This document shows positions 1-7,568 of a stretch of 12,341 nt of DNA, piece by piece. Position 1 is the stretch's first letter. Each line of letters starts with the position of its first letter. Source of the stretch: DATAEE01 sp036257535. GTDB lineage: Bacteria; Acidobacteriota; Vicinamibacteria; Vicinamibacterales; 2-12-FULL-66-21. The notes under the pieces are model-generated. The model was given only the letters and a program-made list of their open reading frames with translations. It made no database searches and was not told the DNA's origin. The DNA lies in contig DATAFJ010000043.1 in assembly GCA_036257535.1 (NCBI GenBank), positions 1 to 12,341 on the forward strand, given 5' to 3'. The position numbers and the translations under genes were made by a program.

Positions 1-1
1 G

Positions 2-646
2 GGCGGCGGCAGCAACGACGCCGTGTCCTCAGGCTGGTTCCGATCGCTGGACCTCCCGCGCGTCGACACGGGCAACCTCGGTGGTAACGCCTACGGGGCG
101 AACATCGTGAGCTGCAACGGCTTTCCGACGGCGATCGCCAGTGCGGACACCGTGTGTCCGTCGGACAGCAGCCAGATCTCGACCCACGAGGAGAAGGTGT
201 ATTGGGCGGCCCGCGGATGCGTCCGCGTCCAGACCGGCGCCATTACCGGACAGACGGTCGATGGTATCGAAGAGATCTTCGCACGGGACCCGTACGCGCG
301 CTGGGATTCGTCGCTCAACAACGGGCGAGGCGGCCTCGCGAACAGCTGCTGCACACCGAGCCCGCGGATTGTGCCCATCTCGGTCATGGACATCAATGCC
401 TACCTGGGCGCCGATCCGACGGGGTCCGGTGGCGTCGTGAAGATCGTCAATATCTTCGGCTTCTTCATAGAGGGCATGGGGGACGTCGATCGGAACGGCA
501 ACCTGATCTTCGATCCGAGCGACCCGATGAACCCGAGAAACAAAGTCGTCGTCGGCCGGCTGATGACGCTGCCCGGACTCGCGAGCGGCAGCTCGGAGAT
601 CGACGAGGACGCGGCATTCCTGATGACCATCATTCTGGTGCGTTGA
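2..646 (+). CDS. TadG-like Tad pilus protein, C-terminal part (5' truncated by window edge)
   Basis: The frame is open from base 2 to the TGA at 644-646 (214 codons). The GTG at 23 is only an internal candidate start, and the gene almost certainly begins outside the window. The visible part is a polar, exported-looking domain with five cysteines, including a CC pair near 350. It ends in a pattern I recognise from TadG-like proteins of tad loci: a VKIVNIFGFFIEG stretch near 440-476, a GRLMTLPG segment, and a hydrophobic LMTIILVR tail. TadG proteins have an N-terminal membrane anchor and act in the envelope with the Flp pilus; that anchor would lie upstream here. Codons 482-523 read DVDRNGNLIFDPSD, which resembles a calcium-binding loop. 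The stop overlaps the tadZ start (TGATG), so the two are translationally coupled. The family call rests on these motifs plus position immediately before tadZ-A-B-C. Confidence 0.72.
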   Translation, partial: GGGSNDAVSSGWFRSLDLPRVDTGNLGGNAYGANIVSCNGFPTAIASADTVCPSDSSQISTHEEKVYWAARGCVRVQTGAITGQTVDGIEEIFARDPYARWDSSLNNGRGGLANSCCTPSPRIVPISVMDINAYLGADPTGSGGVVKIVNIFGFFIEGMGDVDRNGNLIFDPSDPMNPRNKVVVGRLMTLPGLASGSSEIDEDAAFLMTIILVR

Positions 647-1809
647 TGAAAACGAATCCCCGCGTGACGATCGCGCTGGTCGGCTCGACCGATCGGCAAC
701 TGGACGAGCTGCTCAAGCCGGGCGGCGCGCAAATCATCGCCCTTTCGGCTGGAGAGCTTTCGACGCTCACGCACCCAGGCGCATCCGCGCCGGATGCGCT
801 CGTGCTCGACCTCCGTGATCAATCGGCGTTACCGGCGGCATTGGCGACGATCAAGCGTCAGCATCCCCAGATCGGGGTGGTCATCGTAGCGGCGCGGCTC
901 GACCCAACCCTCATGCTCGACGCCATGCGCGCCGGTGTCAACGAGTGGGTCGCGGAACCGATCACGGCGAGCGCGCTGACCGCGGCCATCGACCGGGTGA
1001 TCGTCCGGCGCGCGAGCAAGCCGGCAATCGCGCAGGTGCTCGCGTTTGTCGGCGCTAAAGGCGGGGTCGGCACGACCACGGTGGCCGTCAACGTCGCAAC
1101 CGCCCTCGCGAAGAGCGCGCCCCGGAAGTGCCTTTTGATCGATTTCCACCTGGCTCACGGCGATGCCGCGCTCCTGCTGGGCGTCGAGCCGAAGTTTTCG
1201 GTGCTCGACGCGCTCGAGAACCCGCATCGTCTCGATGATGCGTTTCTCGGCGGACTCGTCGCGCAGGCAAAGTCGGGCGTCGACCTGCTCGGCTCAGCCG
1301 AACGCACCATAGCGAAGCCGCCTGACGCGCAGCACGTGCGCGCGCTCATCGACTTCGTCGCGCAGCACTACGCGTACGTGGTCCTCGACGTTCCCCGTTC
1401 CGACCTCACGATCCTCGACTCGCTGGATCTCGTGTCGAAGGTCACGCTGCTCGCCAATCAGGAGCTGACGACCGTTCGCAGCGCGGGCCGGCTGGCGCTC
1501 TCGCTGCGGCAGCGGTACGGCAGGGAGCGAGTCGAGATCGTGATGAGCCGCTACGACAAGAACGCCGAGATTCGGCGCGAGGACGTGGAGCGGGTGACTG
1601 GCGGCACCGTGCGACAGCTCATCCCGAGCGACTACCGGCTGGCGCTCGAGGCGTCGAACAAGGGGCGGCCGGTTGTTGTCGAGAACCATAACCGGTTGGC
1701 GGCCTCGTTTGTGAGCCTCGCGCGCGGGCTCGCCGGCCTCGACGCGGAGAAGCCGACCGCCGAACGCCAGGCCGGCCTGTTCGCTCGGCTGGGTGTGTCG
1801 AGGTCCTGA
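646..1809 (+). CDS. tadZ: TadZ/CpaE pilus localisation ATPase (atypical receiver + ParA/MinD-like domain)
   Basis: This 387-residue cytoplasmic protein should place the Tad machine in the cell, as known for TadZ/CpaE. Residues 5-120 form an atypical receiver-like domain with Asp55 in a VLDLR strand at the usual phosphoacceptor place. Residues about 130-365 are a ParA/MinD ATPase. The deviant Walker A is GAKGGVGTTT with signature Lys138; the P-loop lysine is replaced by Thr, which is usual in CpaE relatives. LLIDFHLAHGD (163-173) matches the A' motif and YVVLDVP (244-250) the Walker B strand. I chose the ATG at 646 because it overlaps the preceding stop as TGATG and begins the receiver domain cleanly. 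The frame stays open upstream to 154, but that region overlaps the TadG coding frame. No good Shine-Dalgarno sequence is visible, consistent with coupling to the upstream gene. Confidence 0.93.
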   Translation: MKTNPRVTIALVGSTDRQLDELLKPGGAQIIALSAGELSTLTHPGASAPDALVLDLRDQSALPAALATIKRQHPQIGVVIVAARLDPTLMLDAMRAGVNEWVAEPITASALTAAIDRVIVRRASKPAIAQVLAFVGAKGGVGTTTVAVNVATALAKSAPRKCLLIDFHLAHGDAALLLGVEPKFSVLDALENPHRLDDAFLGGLVAQAKSGVDLLGSAERTIAKPPDAQHVRALIDFVAQHYAYVVLDVPRSDLTILDSLDLVSKVTLLANQELTTVRSAGRLALSLRQRYGRERVEIVMSRYDKNAEIRREDVERVTGGTVRQLIPSDYRLALEASNKGRPVVVENHNRLAASFVSLARGLAGLDAEKPTAERQAGLFARLGVSRS

Positions 1810-1821
1810 GCCGGACGTCAT

Positions 1822-1830
1822 GAGGTGAGG
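1822..1830 (+). promoter_or_regulatory. Ribosome binding site of tadA
   Basis: GAGGTGAGG lies 8 nt ahead of the ATG at 1839. This spacing favours 1839 over the in-frame GTG at 1830 and TTG at 1833, which overlap or abut the motif. Confidence 0.7.
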
Positions 1831-1838
1831 TGTTGACG

Positions 1839-3170
<1,332 letters not shown>

Positions 3171-3180
3171 TCGCCAGCTT

Positions 3181-3188
3181 AGGGAGGA
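3181..3188 (+). promoter_or_regulatory. Ribosome binding site of tadB
   Basis: AGGGAGGA sits 5 nt before the GTG at 3194. It fixes the tadB start there and excludes the in-frame ATG at 3095, which lies inside tadA. Confidence 0.75.
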
Positions 3189-3193
3189 ACGCC

Positions 3194-4162
3194 GTGCACG
3201 TCCTTGTTGTCGCAACGTTTGCCGGAGTGCTCGTCATCGTGCTCGGCCTCTATTTTGCGCTGATCGTCCGATCGGAGGCGCAGAATCAGAGTCACATCCG
3301 GAAGCGCCTCAAAGTCCGCGGCTTGGTGCAATCAACCAGGTTGGGCGGAGTCATGCGTGAGGGCCGCCACCTCAGCTCGGTCAAGCGACTCGAGGACGCG
3401 CTCGGACGTCTCGGGAAAGTCCTGGCCCCGCTCGAGAGGCTGATCGAGCAGGCGGATTCGCGGATGTCGGTCGGCCTCGTGCTGGCGATGACTGGAACAG
3501 CGGCGCTCGCCGGCTACCTGCTCGTCACCCTGCTGGTGCCGTTCCGCGCGATCGCGGTCCTCGTCGGCGGGATCTTCGCGATGGGACCGTTTTTCTATCT
3601 ACGCTGGAAGCGCAACCGGCGCTTGCTCCAGTTCGAGGAGAAGTTCCCCGAAGCGATCGAACTTATCGCGCGGGCCCTTCGAGCGGGTCACGCCTTCACG
3701 ACGGGTCTCTCCATGGTCGCGGATGAGATTCCCGCTCCAGTCGGCTCGGAGTTCCGGCTGCTCTACGACCGGCAGAACTTCGGCATGCCCCTGCCGGAGG
3801 CGCTCCGGGGCTTCGCCCAGCGCATCCCGATCCTCGACGCGCGGTTTTTCGCGACCGCCGTTCTCACGCAGCGAGAAGCGGGCGGCAACCTGTCGGAAGT
3901 GCTCGACAACCTGGCTCGTGTCGTGCGCGAGCGGTTCAAAGTCAAGCGGCAGGTTCGCGTGATCTCGGCGCACGCGCGCATCACAGGCTGGGTGCTGGTC
4001 GCGCTGCCGCCTGCGACCGCGGTCGCCTTTCTCGTCGTCGTTCCAGACACCATCAAGCTGCTGGTCACCGATCCGGTCGGCGTGAAGATGGTCGCGGTCG
4101 CAGCGTTTCTGCAGGTGACGGGCGGGCTGATTGTCAGGAAGCTCGTCAACATTGAGTACTGA
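3194..4162 (+). CDS. tadB: TadB inner-membrane platform protein (T2SSF family)
   Basis: The protein has 322 residues from a GTG start, with AGGGAGGA 5 nt upstream. With TadC it forms the inner-membrane platform that couples TadA to pilin extraction. Residues 2-25 form the first membrane segment. A basic linker with a coil-prone stretch (about 30-90) follows, then a hydrophobic pair at 93-137. The cytoplasmic GspF-type helical domain (about 150-260) contains the FPEAIELIARALRAGH helix and the conserved QREAGGNLSEVLDNLA turn. Two C-terminal membrane segments occupy about 263-283 and 297-315. The length and topology match TadB. The in-frame extension to 3095 is rejected because it overlaps the tadA end and would put arginine-rich residues before the first membrane helix. 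The gene is followed by tadC after 12 nt. Confidence 0.95.
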   Translation: MHVLVVATFAGVLVIVLGLYFALIVRSEAQNQSHIRKRLKVRGLVQSTRLGGVMREGRHLSSVKRLEDALGRLGKVLAPLERLIEQADSRMSVGLVLAMTGTAALAGYLLVTLLVPFRAIAVLVGGIFAMGPFFYLRWKRNRRLLQFEEKFPEAIELIARALRAGHAFTTGLSMVADEIPAPVGSEFRLLYDRQNFGMPLPEALRGFAQRIPILDARFFATAVLTQREAGGNLSEVLDNLARVVRERFKVKRQVRVISAHARITGWVLVALPPATAVAFLVVVPDTIKLLVTDPVGVKMVAVAAFLQVTGGLIVRKLVNIEY

Positions 4163-4174
4163 GGACACTGGACC

Positions 4175-5107
4175 ATGTCTCTCGAGCTGATCGTCGGCCT
4201 TTCTGCACTATTTGTCGGCATCGCCGTCACATCCGGCATGCTCGCCTCGAGCCTGCTCGCACGCCACGCGCCTGAGCGCCGGCGTTTCGATCAGCTCGCC
4301 GCGGCCGCAGGCCCAGGCGTCGTGATTGATGCGCCGGGGTTGACGGACACGCCCAACGCCCTCGCGAAGCGCATCGCAACCATCGTTCCCAAGTCGCCGA
4401 AAGATATGACGATCCTCCGGCGCGCGCTGACGTCGGCCGGCTATCGCAGCGTGAACGCTGCGATTCTGTATTCGGCCGCTCAGACTGTGTGTCCGCTGGT
4501 CTTCGCCGTCGTGACGTTGGGGATCCTGGGCTTCACACGCGGTTGGATCTTCGCGATCTTGGCGGCGATCGTCGGCGCAATGGTGCCGGGTTTCTGGCTG
4601 ACGCACCAGACGAAGCGCCGCCAGAAGGTGATTCGGAACGGTCTTCCGGACGCGCTCGATCTGCTCATCGTGTGCCTGGAGGCGGGCTCGAGCCTCGATC
4701 AGGGCATTGTGAAGGCGAGTGACGAGCTCGAGATCGCCTATCCGCCGCTGGCAGAAGAGCTGCGGCTCGTGACCACCGAGATCCGCGCGGGCAAGCCGCG
4801 GCTTGAGGCCCTCAAGAATCTTGCCGCCCGAACGAAGGTCGACGACGTGCGCGCGCTGGTGGCGATGCTCGTTCAGACCGATCGCTTCGGGACCAGCGTG
4901 GCCCAGGCACTGCGCACGCACGCGGAGACCTCGCGGGTCAAGCGGCGGCAGAACGCCGAGGAGCGCGCCGCCAAGCTGAGCGTCAAGCTGGTATTTCCAC
5001 TCGTGTTTTTCCTGTTCCCCGCGCTGTACGTCGTGATCCTCGGGCCTGCCGCCATCAGGATCATGAATGTGTTCATGAAGCAGGGTGTCGTGGAGTCGTT
5101 CCGGTAA
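4175..5107 (+). CDS. tadC: TadC inner-membrane platform protein (T2SSF family)
   Basis: This 310-residue paralogue and partner of TadB completes the inner-membrane platform of the Tad machine. Membrane segments are visible at about 3-28, 98-121, 124-146 and 277-298. Between the third and fourth lies the GspF-type domain (about 155-270), with LPDALDLLIVCLEAGSSLDQ and the DRFGTSVAQALRTHAE helix. The C-terminal PLVFFLFPALYVVILGPA is characteristic of TadC and distinguishes it from TadB. The ATG at 4175 has GAGGA at 4161-4165, 9 nt upstream and overlapping the tadB stop codon, so the two are tightly coupled. A large opposite-strand open frame (4208-5560) is a composition shadow. Confidence 0.95.
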   Translation: MSLELIVGLSALFVGIAVTSGMLASSLLARHAPERRRFDQLAAAAGPGVVIDAPGLTDTPNALAKRIATIVPKSPKDMTILRRALTSAGYRSVNAAILYSAAQTVCPLVFAVVTLGILGFTRGWIFAILAAIVGAMVPGFWLTHQTKRRQKVIRNGLPDALDLLIVCLEAGSSLDQGIVKASDELEIAYPPLAEELRLVTTEIRAGKPRLEALKNLAARTKVDDVRALVAMLVQTDRFGTSVAQALRTHAETSRVKRRQNAEERAAKLSVKLVFPLVFFLFPALYVVILGPAAIRIMNVFMKQGVVESFR

Positions 5108-5116
5108 CCGCTCGAG

Positions 5117-5123
5117 AAAGGAG
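5117..5123 (+). promoter_or_regulatory. Strong ribosome binding site ahead of the 33-codon ORF
   Basis: AAAGGAG lies 6 nt before the ATG at 5130. It is among the best Shine-Dalgarno sequences in the window and is the main evidence that the very short ORF is translated. Confidence 0.7.
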
Positions 5124-5129
5124 CACGTC

Positions 5130-5231
5130 ATGAGTCTCTCAACCATCGTCTTTGCCGTTCTGGCCGCGCTGTTTGGCGGTCTGTACTTCGTTCGCCGGCG
5201 CTCGCGCATGAGCAGCGACGCCTGGGAATAA
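5130..5231 (+). CDS. 33-residue single-pass membrane microprotein in the tad operon
   Basis: This short ORF fills the gap between tadC and the TPR gene. Residues 1-21 (MSLSTIVFAVLAALFGGLYF and following) form one hydrophobic helix. An arginine-rich stop-transfer stretch (VRRRSR) follows, then a short polar tail ending DAWE. By the positive-inside rule the tail should be cytoplasmic. There is no GFxxxE-type prepilin peptidase site, so it is not an obvious Flp pilin. Support for coding is AAAGGAG 6 nt upstream, fit into the operon (22 nt after tadC, 27 nt before the next ATG), a charged boundary expected of a real membrane helix, and GC-rich third positions. The function is unknown; I infer a small partner of the TadB/TadC platform. 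It could also be a leader-type ORF. Confidence 0.68.
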   Translation: MSLSTIVFAVLAALFGGLYFVRRRSRMSSDAWE

Positions 5232-5258
5232 CAATCGAGACTCACTTTGGGCCTAAAG

Positions 5259-6242
5259 ATGCGACGACTGCCTCGACTTGCGGCGCTCGTGGGTATCGTG
5301 GGGACGGGCGTGCTGGCGAGCACCGCCTGCGCGACCGCCCCGCGATCGGATCGCCTGAAGGGACACATGATCCGTCGGGCGCCCGACACGGAGGTCAAAG
5401 CGCAGAACGAACCGATTCCGGGGGATTCGTTCGAGGCCGTCATCAGCAAGATTCGACACCTGGCGGCAACCGCGCGGCCCGCGGGCACGAAGCAGTCGGG
5501 GCCGACAATCGAAAGTACCGATCCGAGGCTCGCCGCGGCCCTGGCGACGCTGCAGATCATGCCGACCCCGGCGGCGCACCGACATGTCGCCGCTGAGTAC
5601 GTTCGTTTGAGACTGCTCGATGTGGCTTACGACCACTATCGTCGTGCGATCGTGCTCGATCGCGAAGATGGTGCGGCCTACGACGGGTTGGCGCGCATCT
5701 GGCGCGACTGGGGCCTGGCGCATCTCGGGCTCGGCGATGCGCGCCGCGCCGTGTACTTCGCGCCGTGGTCGGCCGAGGCGCACAACACCCTGGGCACGAT
5801 TCTGCAGGCGCTCGGGCAGCGGGCGAGTGCACGGGCCGCCTACGAACAGGCGTTGGCGCTCGATCCGGGCGCCGCATACGCCGTGAACAATCTGTGTTAC
5901 GTGTCTTTCGTCGAAGGGAAGACGTCGCGGGCGATCGAGCTCTGCAAACGGGCGTCGGCGCTCGATCCATCGCTCGCCGCCGCCCGTCACAATCTCGCCC
6001 TCGTCTACGCGGCGGACAATCGCGTCGACCTCGCCGAGCGCGAGCTCGTCGCCGCCAATCGGAAGACGATCGCGTACTACAACCTCGGGGTCATCGGGCT
6101 GGCGCGGCGCGACTATCGATCTGCGTTGGCCGCGTTCGAAACCGCGTGCGACGCTGAGCCGGCCACGCCGGCCGCCTGCCACCGCGCAGCCCAACTCCGC
6201 GCCAACACCCAAACGCCTCGGGTCTCAGGAGGAACGCACTAA
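5259..6242 (+). CDS. TPR-repeat protein in the TadD position, with signal peptide
   Basis: This 327-residue protein starts with a basic MRRLPRL stretch and a hydrophobic core, then ASTAC with Cys24. It is probably exported and possibly a lipoprotein, although Ser at -3 makes the lipobox imperfect. Residues about 30-100 are a polar linker. From about 104 to 304 there are roughly six TPR units, best seen in the WSAEAHNTLGTILQALGQ and ALALDPGAAYAVNNLCYV helices. TadD-type TPR lipoproteins follow tadC in classical tad loci and are thought to help the secretin or outer-membrane assembly; this gene sits in that position. The start is uncertain. The ATG at 5259 gives the cleanest signal peptide but has a weak ribosome site; a TTG at 5247 adds four residues. 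The end overlaps the next start (TAATG). Confidence 0.85.
   Translation: MRRLPRLAALVGIVGTGVLASTACATAPRSDRLKGHMIRRAPDTEVKAQNEPIPGDSFEAVISKIRHLAATARPAGTKQSGPTIESTDPRLAAALATLQIMPTPAAHRHVAAEYVRLRLLDVAYDHYRRAIVLDREDGAAYDGLARIWRDWGLAHLGLGDARRAVYFAPWSAEAHNTLGTILQALGQRASARAAYEQALALDPGAAYAVNNLCYVSFVEGKTSRAIELCKRASALDPSLAAARHNLALVYAADNRVDLAERELVAANRKTIAYYNLGVIGLARRDYRSALAAFETACDAEPATPAACHRAAQLRANTQTPRVSGGTH
6227..6233 (+). promoter_or_regulatory. Ribosome binding site of the AAA+ gene
   Basis: AGGAGGA lies 8 nt before the ATG at 6242, inside the last codons of the TPR gene. It gives strong initiation despite the TAATG overlap and confirms the start. Confidence 0.75.
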
Positions 6243-7558
6243 TGGTGACCGTTGCCGAGCCAGGCCTTCAGCACCCAACCGCGCCGACCACCCTCGAGGA
6301 AGCGGGGCTGAAACCGGATCTCATCATGCAGCTGGCGCTCAAGGCGCTGCACTTCTCCGGTGAGTTGACTGGCACGGAGCTGGCGCGCAGCCTCGGGCTG
6401 AATTTCTCCGTCATCGAGCCGGTGATCGAGGGATTGGTCACACAACGGCATTGCGAGATCGCCGGCGGCTCGATGATCGGCCGGTCCTCGTATCGCTTTC
6501 GAATCACCGACGGCGGCCGTACCCGCGCCGCGCTGTTCCTCGAAAACAACCACTACGTCGGGTGCGCGCCCGTTCCGCTCGAGCAGTACTACCAATACAT
6601 GCGCCAGTTCCGCCAAGCGGTGCCCGACCGGGCCACCAGAGAGCAGGTGCGCGCGGCGTTTTCGCACCTCGTGATCAACGATCGCGTGCTGGACCAGCTC
6701 GGACCCGCGATCAATGCCGGCCACTCGATGTTCGTCTACGGGCCACCGGGCAACGGGAAGACGGTCATCTCACAGGCGATCCGCAAGCTCCTCGGCGGCA
6801 CGCTGGCCATCCCGCACGCGCTGGAGGTCGAGGGCAGCATCATTCGTCTGTTCGACCCCGTCAACCACGAGCCTCTGGCAGGAGCGGAGGAAGAGAGCAG
6901 CCTCGACATCGGCCAGCCGCTCGACAGGCGATGGGTCGTCTGCAAGCGCCCGATGGTTATGGTCGGTGGCGAGCTCACGCTGTCGTCACTCGAGCTGAGC
7001 TACAACCCGACGTCGGGATTCTACGGCGCTCCGGTTCAAACGGTCGCGAACGGGGGTGTCCTGGTCATCGATGACTTCGGCCGCCAAAGCTGCTCGCCTC
7101 GCGATCTGCTGAATCGCTGGATCGTCCCGCTCGAAAGCCGTGTCGACTTCCTCACGCTGCAGAGCGGCCAGAAGTTCGAGCTGCCCTTCATGGCGCTTGT
7201 CGTGTTCGCAACCAACATCAAGCCGGCCGAGCTCGTCGACGAAGCGTTCCTCCGGCGCATCCATTACAAGATCTTCGCTGAAAGCCCGACGCTGGCGGAG
7301 TTCTTCAGGATTTTCGAGAAGGTCTGCGCCGAGCGCGACATACCGTTCGACCGCGGCGCCATCGAGCACCTTTTGCAGACCCACTATCGGCCTCGCCAAG
7401 TACAGCTGCGCGGATGTCACCCACGCGACCTCGTGGAGCAGATCATTTCCCTCGCTGATTATCTGGAACGCCCGCGTCGTCTCGAGCCCGAGTTGCTCGA
7501 CGCGGCCTGCGCGAGTTACTTCGTCGACGACCGGGAACTCCCCCCGTCCTACGCGTGA
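6242..7558 (+). CDS. AAA+ ATPase with N-terminal winged-helix-like region
   Basis: This 438-residue protein has no signal peptide or membrane segment, so it should be cytoplasmic. Residues about 25-105 resemble a winged helix: a helix-turn-helix part (FSGELTGTELARSLGLNF) is followed by a basic SYRFRITDGGRTRA wing. Residues about 150-365 are an AAA+ module. The Walker A is GPPGNGKT at 167-174 (Lys173), the Walker B is VLVIDDFG with Asp277-Asp278, sensor 1 is FATN (Asn325), and FLRRIHYKI follows with Arg338-Arg339 as candidate arginine finger or sensor residues. The Walker B has D-D rather than the common D-E. A C-terminal helical region (about 370-438) fits an AAA+ lid. I recognise this architecture as a family of uncharacterised ATPases, but no specific function is established. 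The gene lies between the TPR and VWA genes, which suggests assembly or chaperone work for the pilus. Direct transcriptional control through the winged helix is an alternative. Confidence 0.85.
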   Translation: MVTVAEPGLQHPTAPTTLEEAGLKPDLIMQLALKALHFSGELTGTELARSLGLNFSVIEPVIEGLVTQRHCEIAGGSMIGRSSYRFRITDGGRTRAALFLENNHYVGCAPVPLEQYYQYMRQFRQAVPDRATREQVRAAFSHLVINDRVLDQLGPAINAGHSMFVYGPPGNGKTVISQAIRKLLGGTLAIPHALEVEGSIIRLFDPVNHEPLAGAEEESSLDIGQPLDRRWVVCKRPMVMVGGELTLSSLELSYNPTSGFYGAPVQTVANGGVLVIDDFGRQSCSPRDLLNRWIVPLESRVDFLTLQSGQKFELPFMALVVFATNIKPAELVDEAFLRRIHYKIFAESPTLAEFFRIFEKVCAERDIPFDRGAIEHLLQTHYRPRQVQLRGCHPRDLVEQIISLADYLERPRRLEPELLDAACASYFVDDRELPPSYA

Positions 7559-7568
7559 GACGAAAGCG

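Noticed and set aside
154..645. In-frame upstream extension of tadZ
   Set aside because: It overlaps the TadG frame, reads as arginine-rich low-complexity sequence, and would precede the receiver domain; the TGATG overlap gives a better start.
1051..1080. Loss of the P-loop lysine in TadZ (KGGVGTTT) as a sign of an inactive ATPase
   Set aside because: The signature lysine is present and this variant is usual among CpaE/TadZ proteins, so it is not an anomaly.
4208..5560. 450-codon open frame on the minus strand
   Set aside because: It is antisense to tadC, the microprotein and the TPR gene, with no recognisable domain and no ribosome site support.
7140..7568. In-frame upstream extension of the VWA gene
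   Set aside because: It overlaps the AAA+ coding frame and would bury the clear signal peptide that starts at 7569.
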